From: JAOUEA01 sp963810945
GTDB taxonomy: Bacteria > Actinomycetota > UBA4738 > HRBIN12
Assembly (NCBI GenBank): GCA_963810945.1
Contig: CAWEPI010000004.1
Location: 124,001-188,000, forward strand
Length of the DNA: 64,000 nt
Reading direction: 5' to 3'
Part shown: positions 1 through 10,020 of the stretch, piece after piece
Numbering within the stretch: the first letter of the stretch is position 1
Layout: every line of letters starts with the position of its first letter
Notes under the pieces: model-generated
Told to the model about the DNA's origin: nothing
Databases searched by the model: none
Seen by the model: the letters and a program-made list of their open reading frames with translations, nothing else
Program-made: the position numbers and the translations under genes

Positions 1-359
1 CGGCGTTGATGGACGATCAGATGCCGTTCCATTTCGCCGACCCACTCGATCCACGGATCGCCGACTACCTCGCCCGAACGGCGGACGCCGTGTACGCGCC
101 CGACGTCCTGCGGCACGCCGCCGCGACGGGGTTCGGCGGCATCGAGGTGGAGGATCGGCTCGAGCTGGTCCGGGCGCCGACGCTCGTCCTCGCCGGCCGT
201 CACGACCGCGCCTGCACGGTCGAGGCCGCCGAGGCGATCGCGGCGGGGATCGACGGGGCGGAGCTGGCCGTCTTCGAGCGCAGCGCGCACATGGCCTTCG
301 TGGAGGAGCCCGCGGCCTACGTCGCCGCGGTGCGGAGCTTCCTGCTCCGCCACGTCTAG
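1..359 (+). CDS. Alpha/beta hydrolase, C-terminal part (5' end outside window)
   Basis: The reading frame is open from the window edge, so the gene starts upstream; only about 118 residues are visible. They match the end of an alpha/beta-hydrolase fold of the 3-oxoadipate enol-lactonase type: strand PTLVLAGRHD, which carries the acid residue of the triad, then the late motif SAHMAF with the catalytic histidine, then a final amphipathic helix. The nucleophile serine would lie upstream and cannot be seen, so the substrate is unknown. A hairpin follows the stop codon. Confidence 0.75.
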   Translation, partial: ALMDDQMPFHFADPLDPRIADYLARTADAVYAPDVLRHAAATGFGGIEVEDRLELVRAPTLVLAGRHDRACTVEAAEAIAAGIDGAELAVFERSAHMAFVEEPAAYVAAVRSFLLRHV

Positions 360-369
360 CCTCCGAGGC

Positions 370-397
370 CTTCGGTCGACCGACGGATCGGCCGAAG
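370..397 (+). terminator. Hairpin after the hydrolase gene
   Basis: CTTCGGTCGA (370-379) pairs with TCGGCCGAAG (388-397) over ten positions with one G-U pair and an 8-base loop. It lies between the hydrolase stop and the kinase start. No clear T-run follows, so it may be only a weak terminator. Confidence 0.35.
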
Positions 398-407
398 AAT
401 CCTGGAG

Positions 408-1874
408 ATGGCCAGCCGCTTCCGCTTCCTGGATGCCTACCTCGCGCTCGTCACGGTGACGGGCGGCTCGTTGGTGTTCCTCTTCGCCGCCTCGGCTCAG
501 CTGCACGTCGCCTCGCAGGGACGGGGGTTCTGGCTGTTCGCACTCCTGTTGCTGGTGGGTGAGGTCTTCCCGATCTCGGTGCCGCGGCGGGGCGGGGAGG
601 TCGACGAGCTCACGGCCTCCACGACGTTCGCCTTCGCCCTCCTGATCGGATTCGGGACCCCCGCGGCGGTGATCGTGCAGGTCTTCGCCTCCGTGATCGC
701 CGACCTGATCGTGCGCAAGAGCGTCCGCAAGGCGGCCTTCAACGTGGGCCAGTACGCGCTCTCCCTCGGGCTCGCCGGCACGATCTACGAGGCGCTGGGC
801 GGCGGTCCGTCGCTGGGCACCGGCGCGCTCGTGCCTTTCCTGGTGGCCGCGGTGGTCTTCTTCGTGCTCAACACGGTGATCACGGACATCGCCGTTTGCC
901 TCACCGAGGACGTGCCGTTCTGGCCCTACATCTCGAAGGACCTCTTCTTCCAGGTGCAGGCCACCCTGCCGCTGGTCGCCCTCGCGCCCGTGGTCGTCGC
1001 GGCGGCGGACGTCTCGCTGTGGCTCGTGCCGCTCGCCGCAGCGCCGGCGATCGCCGTGTGGTGGGGGACGAGGCTGGCGCTCGAGAACGCGGCCCTCGCG
1101 CAGCGCCTCCAGGGTTCGCTCGACCAGGAGAAGGAGCTCAACCGTCTGAAGGACGAGTTCGTGGCGGTCGTCTCGCACGAGCTGCGGACCCCGCTCACGT
1201 CCGTCCAGGGCTACATCAAGACGATGCTGCAGCTGGCGGACGATCTCCCCGACGACCAGCGGCGCTCGTTCCTGGAGGCGGCCGACCGACAGAGCGATCG
1301 CTTGCGCAGGCTGATCGAACAGCTGCTGGTGGTGGGACGGCTGGAGGCGCACGTGGAGCCGCTCGCGCTCAGCTCGGTCGTGCTCGACCGGCTCGTCGGC
1401 CACGTGGTGGACGAGCTGCGCCCTCGCGCGCACGGGCACACGTTCGACGTGCGGATCCCCGACAGCCTGCACCCGATGCTCACCGACGAGGGCAAGCTCC
1501 ACCAGATCCTGTCGAACCTCGTCGAGAACGCGCTCAAGTACGCCCCGCCCGACACGCGTGTCACCGTGAGCGCGGAGCCCGCGGTGAACGGCGTGGTGCT
1601 GAGCGTCGCGGACGAGGGGGCCGGCATCCCGGAGGACGCCCAGGAGCGCATCTTCGAGCGGTTCTTCCAGGTCGACCAGTCGGCCACGCGCCGCGTGGGG
1701 GGAACCGGACTCGGGCTCTACATCTGCAGCCGGATGGCGGAGTCGATCGGGGGCAGGCTCTGGCTCGCGCGCTCGGACGGCGAAGGCTCGGCGTTCGCCC
1801 TCTTCGTCCCGTCCACGCCTCCGCAGGCGGATGGCGCGCCGGACGAGGGGATCGAGGAAGCCCTCAGTCGATGA
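408..1874 (+). CDS. Membrane-bound sensor histidine kinase
   Basis: 488 residues. Roughly the first 220 form a hydrophobic multi-helix membrane sensor (about seven or eight segments) with no recognisable soluble input domain. A HisKA dimerisation domain follows, with H-box FVAVVSHELRTPLTSVQG (about residues 251-268), then a HATPase_c domain with N-box SNLVENALKYAPP, G1 box DEGAGIPED and G2 box GGTGLGLYI. All catalytic boxes look intact, so it should autophosphorylate. No response regulator gene is adjacent, making it an orphan kinase in this window. GGAG just before the ATG supports the start. Its 3' end overlaps the convergent carboxylase gene by 11 bases. Confidence 0.9.
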   Translation: MASRFRFLDAYLALVTVTGGSLVFLFAASAQLHVASQGRGFWLFALLLLVGEVFPISVPRRGGEVDELTASTTFAFALLIGFGTPAAVIVQVFASVIADLIVRKSVRKAAFNVGQYALSLGLAGTIYEALGGGPSLGTGALVPFLVAAVVFFVLNTVITDIAVCLTEDVPFWPYISKDLFFQVQATLPLVALAPVVVAAADVSLWLVPLAAAPAIAVWWGTRLALENAALAQRLQGSLDQEKELNRLKDEFVAVVSHELRTPLTSVQGYIKTMLQLADDLPDDQRRSFLEAADRQSDRLRRLIEQLLVVGRLEAHVEPLALSSVVLDRLVGHVVDELRPRAHGHTFDVRIPDSLHPMLTDEGKLHQILSNLVENALKYAPPDTRVTVSAEPAVNGVVLSVADEGAGIPEDAQERIFERFFQVDQSATRRVGGTGLGLYICSRMAESIGGRLWLARSDGEGSAFALFVPSTPPQADGAPDEGIEEALSR

Positions 1875-3588
1875 CGGCGAGCGTCTGGCCGGTCTCAACG
1901 ACCTGACCGGCGCGGATCGGGAGCTCGGTCACCTCGCCCTCGCGGGTGGACGCGATGTGGTTCTCCATCTTCATCGCCTCGAGGACGCAGATCACGTCGC
2001 CGGCCTCGATCGCCTGACCCTTCTCCACCAGGACCTTCAAGATGGTGCCCTGCATCGGCGCCTGGATCACGCCGTGCACGTGACCTCCATGGTGCACGTC
2101 GTGGGCGGCGGGGGGCTTCGGCGCCAGATCCCGCCGCTCGTCGAAGACGCGGACCGGCACCCTGCGCCCGTCGACCTCGACGAGGAGGTCGGCGGGCCGC
2201 GCCGGCTGCGGGCCCGACGGCGCCGGCTGCAGATCCACCTGCGCGGGCAGGTCGGCGTCGACCAGCGCCCGTTCGAGCCACGTGGTGGTCGTCGTGCCGG
2301 CCTTGAACGCCTTCGAGGACAGGATCCAGCGATGGACCGGGATCGTCGTGGGCACGCCCTCGACCTCGAACTCCTCCAGGGCCCGGAGCATGCGCCGCCG
2401 GGCCTGCTCGCGATCCTCCCCGAACACGATCAGCTTGGCGAACATCGAGTCGTAGTCGCCGGGGATCTCGCCGCCTCGCTCGACGCCCGAATCGGTCCGC
2501 ACGAACGGCCCCCCCGGCTCCCGGTAGCGGGTGATCCGCCCCGGTCCCGGGAGGAAGTTCCGGCCGGGATCCTCGGCGTTGATCCGACATTGGATCGCGT
2601 GCCCGCGGGGCTGCGGGTCGAGGTGGCCGATGTTCTCCCCCTGAGCCACCGCCAACTGGAGCGCCACGATGTCGAGCCCGGTCACCATCTCCGTGACGGT
2701 GTGCTCCACCTGCAGCCGCGTGTTCATCTCCAGGAAGTAGAAGGACCCGTCCTCGTCGACGATGCACTCGATCGTCCCGGCGTTGACGTAGCCCGACGCA
2801 CGCGTGAGCTCGATCGCCGCCTCGCGGAACCGCTCACGTAGGGGGCCGTCCATCACCGGGGACGGGGTCTCCTCGATCAGCTTCTGGTGCCGCCGCTGCA
2901 CCGAGCAGTCGCGCTCGCCCAGGAACCGCACGTTGCCGTGGCCGTCGGCGAGGATCTGCGCCTCCACGTGGTGCGCGCGGTCGACGTATCGCTCTAGGAA
3001 GACCTCGGGGCGCCCGAAATAGGACTGCGCCTCCCGCGCGGCCCGCTTGAGCGACTCCTCCAGGTGGCCGGCGTCGCGCACGATGTGCATCCCCTTGCCG
3101 CCTCCGCCGAACGCCGCCTTCACGAGGAGCGGGAATCCGATGCGCTCCGCCTGCTTTCGCGCGGTACGCAGGTCCACGGGCTCGGATGTCCCCGGCACGA
3201 TCGGCATCCCGCTCGCATCGGCCGCGCGCCGGGCGGCGGCCTTGTCGCCCATCATCTCGATGGCGTGGGCGCTCGGCCCGACGAAGGTGAGTCCCGCGTC
3301 GGTCACGGCGGTGGCGAACTGGGCCCGCTCGGCCAGGAACCCGTAGCCCGGGTGCACGAGCGTCGCCTTCGCCCGGACGGCCGCCTCGACGATCGCCGGG
3401 ATGGAGAGGTAGGACGCCGAAGCGAGCGCGGGTCCGATCCGGAACGCCTGATCGGCCATCTGCACGTGCAGGGCGTCGCGGTCGGCATCGGAGTACACGG
3501 CGACGCTGGGGATGCCGAGCTCGCGGCAGGTGCGGATGATCCGCACCGCGATCTCGCCTCTGTTCGCGATCAGGACCTTGGGTTTCAC
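1864..3588 (-). CDS. Acyl-CoA (acetyl/propionyl-CoA) carboxylase alpha subunit: biotin carboxylase plus biotin carrier
   Basis: 574 residues from the GTG at 3588, whose product begins VKPKVLIANRGEIAVRI, the classical biotin carboxylase N-terminus. The ATP-grasp glycine loop GGGGKGMHI is present, and the last 80 residues form a biotinyl domain with the biotinylated lysine in EAMKMEN. It carboxylates its own biotin with ATP and bicarbonate in the cytoplasm and works with a carboxyltransferase beta subunit, probably the one at 20434-22030. An alanine/proline-rich linker precedes the biotinyl domain. The gene is divergent from birA, the ligase that would attach its biotin, with only 39 bases between starts, suggesting shared promoter control. 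Confidence 0.93.
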   Translation of the reverse strand: MKPKVLIANRGEIAVRIIRTCRELGIPSVAVYSDADRDALHVQMADQAFRIGPALASASYLSIPAIVEAAVRAKATLVHPGYGFLAERAQFATAVTDAGLTFVGPSAHAIEMMGDKAAARRAADASGMPIVPGTSEPVDLRTARKQAERIGFPLLVKAAFGGGGKGMHIVRDAGHLEESLKRAAREAQSYFGRPEVFLERYVDRAHHVEAQILADGHGNVRFLGERDCSVQRRHQKLIEETPSPVMDGPLRERFREAAIELTRASGYVNAGTIECIVDEDGSFYFLEMNTRLQVEHTVTEMVTGLDIVALQLAVAQGENIGHLDPQPRGHAIQCRINAEDPGRNFLPGPGRITRYREPGGPFVRTDSGVERGGEIPGDYDSMFAKLIVFGEDREQARRRMLRALEEFEVEGVPTTIPVHRWILSSKAFKAGTTTTTWLERALVDADLPAQVDLQPAPSGPQPARPADLLVEVDGRRVPVRVFDERRDLAPKPPAAHDVHHGGHVHGVIQAPMQGTILKVLVEKGQAIEAGDVICVLEAMKMENHIASTREGEVTELPIRAGQVVETGQTLAVID

Positions 3589-3627
3589 GTGGTTCGCGAT
3601 ACTCTCCGGACTCCGAGGGGGAGTCAA

Positions 3628-4383
3628 ATGACGACGACGGCCGATCTGGAACGCGTGCTCGCGGCCGCGGGATGCGCGGCTCCCGCGCAGTGGGATGAGA
3701 CTACCGGCTCCACCAACGCGACGGCGCGGGTGCGCGCCGAGGCCGGCGACCCCGAGTGGACGCTGGTGGCGGCGGGCCACCAGTCGGAGGGGCAGGGCCG
3801 GCTCGGGCGATCTTGGGAGGACCGGGCGGGCGCGGCCCTCCTGTTCAGCGTCGTGCTGCGCCCAGCCATCGATCCGCCCGACGCCGGACTCCTGCCCGTG
3901 CTGGCGGGCGCCGCGATGGTCGAGGCCGCGAAGGCGTCGACCGGCGCGGACATCCGCTGCAAATGGCCCAACGACCTCCTGAGTGAGAGTGGGAAGGTGG
4001 GCGGCGTCCTGATGGAGTCGGCCGTGGCGGGGGGCCGATTGCGGTACGCGATCCTGGGCGCGGGCGTGAACATGGAGCCTCCCGGTGGCGTGCCCGGAGC
4101 CCGAGGACTCGGCGTCGACGTGGACCCGCTCGTGCTGCTCGAGGCATTCCTCAACTCCTTCCGCGACGGCTACCGTCCCGGATCACCGGGGTTCGCCGCC
4201 GACGTCGTGGATCGGTGGTCACGGGTCTCCGCCACCCTCGGGCGCCGGGTCGAGGCTGCGCTCGCCGGGGACGGCGTCGTCCGCGGCATCGCGACCGGTC
4301 TCGATCTCCGCGGCGGCTTGATCCTGGAGACAGATCGCGGCCCCGTGACGGTGTCTTCGGGCGAGGTCATGCACCTGCGCTGA
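3628..4383 (+). CDS. birA: Biotin-[acetyl-CoA carboxylase] ligase
   Basis: 251 residues starting at ATG 3628, preceded by GAGGGGGAG. It contains the ligase signature GQGRLGRSW, the KWPNDLL biotin-binding motif and GKVGGVLMES, followed by a short C-terminal SH3-like domain. There is no N-terminal helix-turn-helix, so this is a monofunctional ligase rather than an E. coli-type repressor. It activates biotin as biotinyl-AMP and transfers it to the carrier lysine of biotin enzymes; its obvious client is the divergently transcribed carboxylase alpha subunit. Confidence 0.93.
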   Translation: MTTTADLERVLAAAGCAAPAQWDETTGSTNATARVRAEAGDPEWTLVAAGHQSEGQGRLGRSWEDRAGAALLFSVVLRPAIDPPDAGLLPVLAGAAMVEAAKASTGADIRCKWPNDLLSESGKVGGVLMESAVAGGRLRYAILGAGVNMEPPGGVPGARGLGVDVDPLVLLEAFLNSFRDGYRPGSPGFAADVVDRWSRVSATLGRRVEAALAGDGVVRGIATGLDLRGGLILETDRGPVTVSSGEVMHLR

Positions 4384-4423
4384 CGAGGTTGTCGCCCCTA
4401 CGGGCCCGGGGTACCTTGCGCGC

Positions 4424-5137
4424 ATGGCATTCCCACGCAAGCTCCTGATCCCCGGCGAGGACATCGTCACCGAGTTGCGGCCGCACTGGGTCGCGATCGC
4501 GTTGCCCGGCCTCGTGGCGGTCGGCGCCACGCTCCTGGCGGGGTGGCTCACGACGGTGGGGCCCGTCGACGACGGCGCGCTCACGGCCATCGTCTGGATC
4601 GCCTGGCTGGGCGTGATGCTCTTCTATCCCGTCCGCCGGTTCATCTGGTGGGTGACCTCCAACTTCGTCGTGACCACGAGCCGCGTGATCCATCGCGAGG
4701 GGTTCATCGCGAAGCGCTCGATGGAGATCCCGCTCGACAAGATCAACGACGTCCGGTTCGAGCAGGGCCTGTTCGAGCGGATCGTCGGTGCGGGGACGCT
4801 CGTGATCCAGTCCGCCAGCGAGACCGGGCGCAACGAGTTCTCGTTCATCCGGCATCCGGAGGAGGTCCAGCGGGAGATCTACCAGGCGAGCGAGGCGGAC
4901 CAACATCAGACGATGCGCACGGCCGCGGCCGCGGCGGCCGCGATGCCGCCGTCGGCCCCGTCGGCGCCGCCCGCGCCTTCTGCACCCACGCCACCGGCGC
5001 CCGTCACGCCGGCCGCGAGCCCTGCTGCGCCCAACGTGACGACCGAGCTCGAGCGCCTGGCCGACCTGCGTAGCCGTGGGGTCCTGACGGAAGAGGAGTT
5101 CCAGGCGCAGAAGGCGAAGATCCTGGGCCAACCGTGA
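4424..5137 (+). CDS. Membrane protein with bacterial PH domain and C-terminal SHOCT domain
   Basis: 237 residues. Two adjacent hydrophobic segments (about residues 25-75) are followed by a bacterial PH-like domain of the bPH_2 type (VVTTSRVIHREGF, then MEIPLDKINDVRFEQG). An Ala/Pro-rich linker of about 40 residues leads to a short SHOCT motif, LADLRSRGVLTEEEFQAQK. SHOCT modules are thought to mediate oligomerisation; the precise role of this protein is unknown. The next gene starts inside its stop codon (GTGA), so the two are translationally coupled. Confidence 0.82.
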   Translation: MAFPRKLLIPGEDIVTELRPHWVAIALPGLVAVGATLLAGWLTTVGPVDDGALTAIVWIAWLGVMLFYPVRRFIWWVTSNFVVTTSRVIHREGFIAKRSMEIPLDKINDVRFEQGLFERIVGAGTLVIQSASETGRNEFSFIRHPEEVQREIYQASEADQHQTMRTAAAAAAAMPPSAPSAPPAPSAPTPPAPVTPAASPAAPNVTTELERLADLRSRGVLTEEEFQAQKAKILGQP

Positions 5138-5484
5138 TCGGTCCGCTCGACCACGTCTACTACTGGGTCCGCGACATGGACGCGGCGGTGGCCTTCTACA
5201 CCGACGTGATGGACCTCACGTTGCTCCGCCGTGACGGCAACGAATGGGCGGAGTTCGACGCGGGGCCCGTGCGCCTGGCGTTGCACGGCAGCGATCGCGC
5301 GGAGGAGGGCGGAGCGACGGCGGTCTTCCGCGTCGAGGATCTCGAGGCCGCTCGATGGCAGCTCGAGTCCCGCGGGGTCCGGTTCGACGATCACGTCGGC
5401 GAGGTCCCCGGCTTCGCGCGCTTCGCCACCTTCCGCGACCCGGACGGCAACGCGCTGCAGCTGATCGAGTACGTGGCCGGCTGA
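5134..5484 (+). CDS. VOC (glyoxalase/bleomycin resistance/dioxygenase) family protein
   Basis: 116 residues, a single VOC unit: LDHVYYWVRDMDAAVAFY at the start with the first metal-ligand histidine, and FRDPDGNALQLIEY at the end with the C-terminal glutamate ligand. The GTG start overlaps the stop of the preceding gene by four bases. VOC proteins of this size act as dimers; the substrate cannot be inferred and could be a small metabolite or an antibiotic. Confidence 0.85.
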   Translation: MIGPLDHVYYWVRDMDAAVAFYTDVMDLTLLRRDGNEWAEFDAGPVRLALHGSDRAEEGGATAVFRVEDLEAARWQLESRGVRFDDHVGEVPGFARFATFRDPDGNALQLIEYVAG

Positions 5485-5530
5485 TCCTCCCGCCATGGCT
5501 GCGCTACGGACGGCCACCTATGCTTGCCCG

Positions 5531-8500
5531 ATGAACGCCGAGACCTGTCCACGCTGCGGGGAGCCGCTGCCGCCCCGCGCGCGGTTCTGCCCCAATTGCG
5601 GGGCGCCCGTCTCCATCCCGCCCGCGTCGGAACGACGGATCGTGTCCGTCGTGTTCGTGGACCTCGCCGCATCCACGGAGCTGGCCGCCCGTCTCGACCC
5701 CGAGCGATACCGCGAGGTCCTGGCGGCGTTCCACGGTGCCGTCACCGATGAGATCACGTTGCTCGGTGGGCGCGCGGAAGGATTCATCGGGGACGCCGTG
5801 CTCGGGGTCTTCGGGGTCCCCACCCTGCACGACGACGACGCGCAGCGCGGGATCCGCGCGGCCCTCGCCGTCGTGGACCGGACGGCGCGCCTGCAGGCGC
5901 GGCTCGGCCTCCCGATGCCCATGGAGGTGCGCATCGGGGTGAACACCGGGCGCGTGGCGGTCGGCACGGCCACCGACCGCAACCTCGTGATCGGCGCGGA
6001 GGTGAACATCGGCGCCCGGCTCCAGCAGGCCGCCGCGCCCGGCGAGATCCTGGCCGGCGAGACCACCCACCAGCTCACGGTGGGATCGGTGGAGTACGGG
6101 CCCGTGCGCTCGATCGAGGCCAAGGGGTTCGACGAAGCGATCGCGGCGTGGCCCGTGATCGGGCTGACCGGTGGCGGGGCACGGAAGTCGATCCCGCTCG
6201 TGAACCGGTTGCGGGAGATGGCGCTGCTCGGCGACACCTTCGAGCGGGTCCAGGAACGCGGGCGGGCCCACCTGGTGACCCTTCTGGGGGAGCCGGGGAT
6301 CGGCAAGAGCCGGGTCGTGGAGGAGTTCCTCGGGACCCTGCCCGACGAGGTGAAGGTCCTCTCCGGCCGCTCGAGCCCGTTCGAGGAGGAGGTCACGTTC
6401 TGGCCGCTCGCCCAGATGGTCTACCGCGAGATCGGGGAGGAGCGCGACGCTCCGGAGGACCGGATCCTCGAACGCCTCCGCGAGATCGTGGCCGGCTGGG
6501 TTGAACCCGACGAGGTCGACCGGGCCGTGCGCCGGCTGGGGTTCACCTTGGGGTTCGGCGAGGAGGGGAGCCAGGAGAACCGCTACCACGCGGCCGAGGT
6601 CCGCAGCGGCATCTTGGCCATGCTCACCGGACTCGCGTCGGGCGGACCCGTCGTGCTCGTCCTCGAGGATCTCCACGAGGCGGATCCGCTCCTGCTCGAC
6701 CTGATCGAACAGCTCGCCAAGGAGGCCCGCAAGGTGCCGCTGATGATGGTGTGCGTGGCCCGCTGGGAGTTCCTGGAGCAGCGTCCGAACTGGGCAGGCG
6801 GCCTGGCCGACGCGGTCACGCTCTGGGTGGAGCCCCTCACGCTCGCGCACGCCACGGAGTTGGCCCTGATGACGGGAGACCTCTCGCACGACGACGCCGA
6901 GCGTGTCGCGCAGCACGCGGGCGGGAACCCCTATTTCATCGTGGAGATCACCGGCATGCTCCGCCGCGACGAGCAGCGGCTCCCGGCGTGGGCCTGGGGA
7001 CCGACCTCGCCGGGACGGATGCTGCCCGCCACGGTCCAAGCGGTGGTGGCGGCGCGCATCGACCAGCTGACGCCGCAGGCCCGCGAGCTCGTGCGGCGAG
7101 CGAGCGTCTTCCCGCGCGGTCGCTTCGACCTCGACGAGCTGGCGCTCCTGGTGGAGCCCCGCAAGGAGCTGCTCGCCGAGGCGGAGGCGGAGGAGCTCCT
7201 CGTTCGCGACGAGGAACGGCCCACCGTCTGGCGCTTCGGCAGCGATGTGCTGCGCGACGTCGCGTACGATTCGCTCGCCAAGCGCGAGCGCCAACGGCTG
7301 CACCTGCGGGTGGCCAACAGGCTCTCCGAGGAGACGGCGGACCGGTATCCGCGCACGATCGCGTTCCATCTGGAGCAGGCGGCCCTCGCGGCCCTCGATC
7401 TCAACCCGCGCGACCGGACGCTCGCCGAGCGCGCCGCCGAGGCCCTCGCGCACGCGGGGGACCTGGCGCGGATGCGGATCGAATCCCGCTCGGCCGCCGA
7501 CCTCTACGAGCGCGCGCTGGCGCTCTGCGGCCCGCAGGACACGTGGGGGGAGCGGGAGGCCTGGATCCTGTCGATGCTGGGGGAGAGCCGGTACTGGCTC
7601 GGCGAGTTCGACGCGGCCGAGGACGCGTTCCACCAGGCTCTCGCCATCGCCGGTGAACAGAGCGACCGGGTCTGCGCACACGCGTCCCGGTTCCTCGCCG
7701 ACATCATGCTCACGATCCGTGGGGACGACCTCGAGGCCGGCGCGGTGTTCGATCGCGCCCTCGATGCTGCTCGGCGTCTCGGCGATCCGTACACGCTCGC
7801 CCGCACCCTCCTGATGTCGGGGTGGGTCCCGTTCTGGCGCAACGACCTGGACCGCGCCGAGGCGATGTTCCGCGAGGCGCTGGCGGTGGCGCGCTCGGGA
7901 CCGCGCCGCGACGCCTGGGCCGAGTCCCGGGCGCTGGTGGGTCTCGCGAACGTGATCTCGCCGGCGGGGGACGAGGTCGAGGCGCTGGAGGTCGGCCTGG
8001 AGGCCCTGGCGGTCGCGGAGGAGGGTGGCCAGGCCTTCACGTCGGCGGTCGCGCACGAGACGGTCGCGTCGTCCCTGCGGCGGTTGATGCGGCTGGAGGA
8101 GGCGCTCGAACACTCCGAGGCCGCCACGGGCATCCTCCGCGAGTTGGGCGCGCGGTGGGAGCTGGCGAGCGCGCTGGGCGATCGCGGCGTGATCCACCGG
8201 ATGGCGGGCCGGATGGAGGAGGCCGAGCGTGACCTGCGTGAGGCGTTCCTCCTGTGCAGGGACCTGAACGAGCGAGCGCTCGTCACGTGGACCGCGGCGG
8301 AGCTCGCCCGGATCCTCGCCTTGGGGCGCGACACGTCCTCGGCGCGGTCGGTCCTGGGCGATCCCGCCGCACGCCTGGCCGAGGGCGAACCCGGATCCGG
8401 CGCGGCCCTGCTGTCGGCCGAGGCGGTCCTCGCGCTGGCCGAAGGTGACGAGGAGACGGCGCGCGCGAAGTCCGTGGCCGCCATCGAGGAGGAGCGGTCC

Positions 8501-8675
8501 CCGCGCGGGGAGGCCAACCCGTTCGCCGCCCAGGTGTGGTGGACGGCACGCCTCTTCGGCGAGGAGGCTGCGCGGGGGTGCCGAACAGGCCGCACGGGCG
8601 CGGCGCACGCTCGAAGACCACGGCTGGGAGCAGGCGCTGGAGGAGCCGGAAACCGTCATCCACCTGCGCGGATAG
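5531..8675 (+). CDS. Zinc-ribbon/class III nucleotide cyclase domain/AAA ATPase/TPR signalling protein (one apparent frameshift)
   Basis: About 1047 residues after correction. Domains in order: a zinc ribbon (CPRCG and CPNCG, residues 6-24); a class III adenylate/guanylate cyclase domain (about 36-190) with both metal aspartates (D44 in VFVDLAAST, D88 in GFIGDAV) and the transition-state pair N159/R163; an AAA-type ATPase with P-loop LGEPGIGKS; and a long helical TPR-like C-terminal half. The lysine and aspartate that normally select adenine are replaced by G84 and A156, so substrate use is uncertain. One extra G in the GGGGG run near 8573-8577 breaks the frame; restoring it continues to a sensible end, LEEPETVIHLRG, at 8675. 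The start is ATG 5531. Confidence 0.85.
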
Positions 8676-8807
8676 TGCGCCGGCCTCAAGCACGTCGGGC
8701 GCCGCGCCGAGGATGGTTGCATCCCGGGTGGGCCGGGCGCAGGCTACCCCGTGCCGCCCGAGGGTTGTCGACCAGGCCTTCGAGGTGGGTAGGGTAGGGA
8801 CTTCCCC

Positions 8808-10006
8808 ATGACGAGATCGCTCACGCGCTTCCCCATCGCGTCTCGATTCCTCGCGGTCGCAACGGCGCTCGCGTGCGTCGTCATGCTCGCCGGCGGGGCC
8901 GGCGCCACGTCCAAGGGGGACGTCGCCAGCGCCGAGGCGAAGGTCCAGAAGTACCTCGACGACGTGAAGGCCGCGCAGCAGCGTCTGGGCGCGCTCCAGG
9001 CCGGGCTCGCCGAGAAGCAGGCCACGTTCGACGACGCATCGGCCGCCCTCGAGCAGACCACGTCGCAGCTCCTGACGACGCAGCAGCAGAGCGAGGCCGC
9101 CAAGCAGAAGTATCAGGAGACGGTCGGGCTCCTGAACGATCGTGCGGTGCAGGCGTTCATCGGCGGCCCCGGCCAGAACTTCGCGTTCATCGTCGGCTCG
9201 TCCTCGCTGGCCGAGCTCTCGGACCGTCTGGAGTACGTGGACGCCGTGGCCCAGAGCGACGCCGACCTCGCGACCACGGTGCAGAACACCCGCAACGAGC
9301 TCGACTACCAGCTCGGACGGCTGCAGCAGCTGCAGGCCCAGCAGAAGAATCTCGTGGCCAGGGCGCGCGACGCACGCGACGCGGTCTACGCGAGCCTGCA
9401 GGAGCAGCAGAGCCTGGTCGCGCAGATCAAGCAGGATCTGGCGGCGGCGGAGCGGTACAAGAAGAAGGTCTCCGCCCAGTATCAGCAGGAGCTGCGGGCG
9501 GCCGCGGCCCAGGGATACGGGGGCGGGCACGCCTCGGTGCCGCTCCCGGCCGGCTACGAGCACGTGCTCGAGCGCTGCCCCGTCGACGGGCCGCGCAGCT
9601 ACAGCGACGGGTTCGGCGCTCCTCGCTACGCCGGCGGCTATCACCTGCACAAGGGCGTGGACATCCTCTCGCCCTACGGGACGCCCATCGTCGCGCCGTT
9701 CGACGGCTACGCGCGCTCCGACTACAACTCGCTCGGCGGCAACGTGGTGTTCGTGAGCGGCCGGTACGGCACCGTCTACAACGCGCACCTCGCAGTCGCT
9801 ACTCGGCGCATTCGAACGGTCCGGTGCACGCGGGCGACGTGATCGGCTACGTGGGAGACACGGGCGACGCCGTGGGGACGCCGCACGACCACTTCGAGTT
9901 CCACCCCAACGTCATGCCGTCCTCGTGGCCCACGAGCGCCTACGGATACTCCATCATCGAAGACGCGGTGAACCCGTACCCGCTCCTCGTCGCCGCCTGC
10001 GGCTGA
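8808..10006 (+). CDS. Secreted M23 (LytM-like) peptidoglycan endopeptidase with coiled-coil N-terminus (one apparent frameshift)
   Basis: About 399 residues after correction. An N-terminal signal or anchor segment (about residues 10-33) is followed by some 220 residues of alanine/glutamine-rich coiled coil, as in EnvC/NlpD-like or RipA-like cell-wall proteins. The C-terminal M23 domain shows the zinc ligands in YHLHKGVDI and in the HxH motif PHDHFEFH. A one-base loss around 9790-9794 separates YNAHL from SRYSAHSNGPVHAGDV in the next frame; both halves belong to one domain. The likely role is peptidoglycan cleavage during division or growth, with the coiled coil controlling activity. Confidence 0.85.
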
Positions 10007-10020
10007 GCGAGCCTCCGGGG

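Noticed and set aside
3064..3627. Upstream extension of the birA frame
   Set aside because: It overlaps the carboxylase gene on the other strand and is not ligase-like; the ATG at 3628 with a good ribosome site begins the conserved sequence.
4900..5040. GCC/GCG-rich stretch in the PH/SHOCT gene as a possible tandem repeat or regulatory element
   Set aside because: It encodes an in-frame Ala/Pro linker between two domains; the bias is explained by the protein.
5504..8722. 1072-codon minus-strand frame opposite the cyclase-ATPase gene
   Set aside because: It is a mirror of the well-supported plus-strand protein with biased Arg/Pro/His composition and no recognisable domain.
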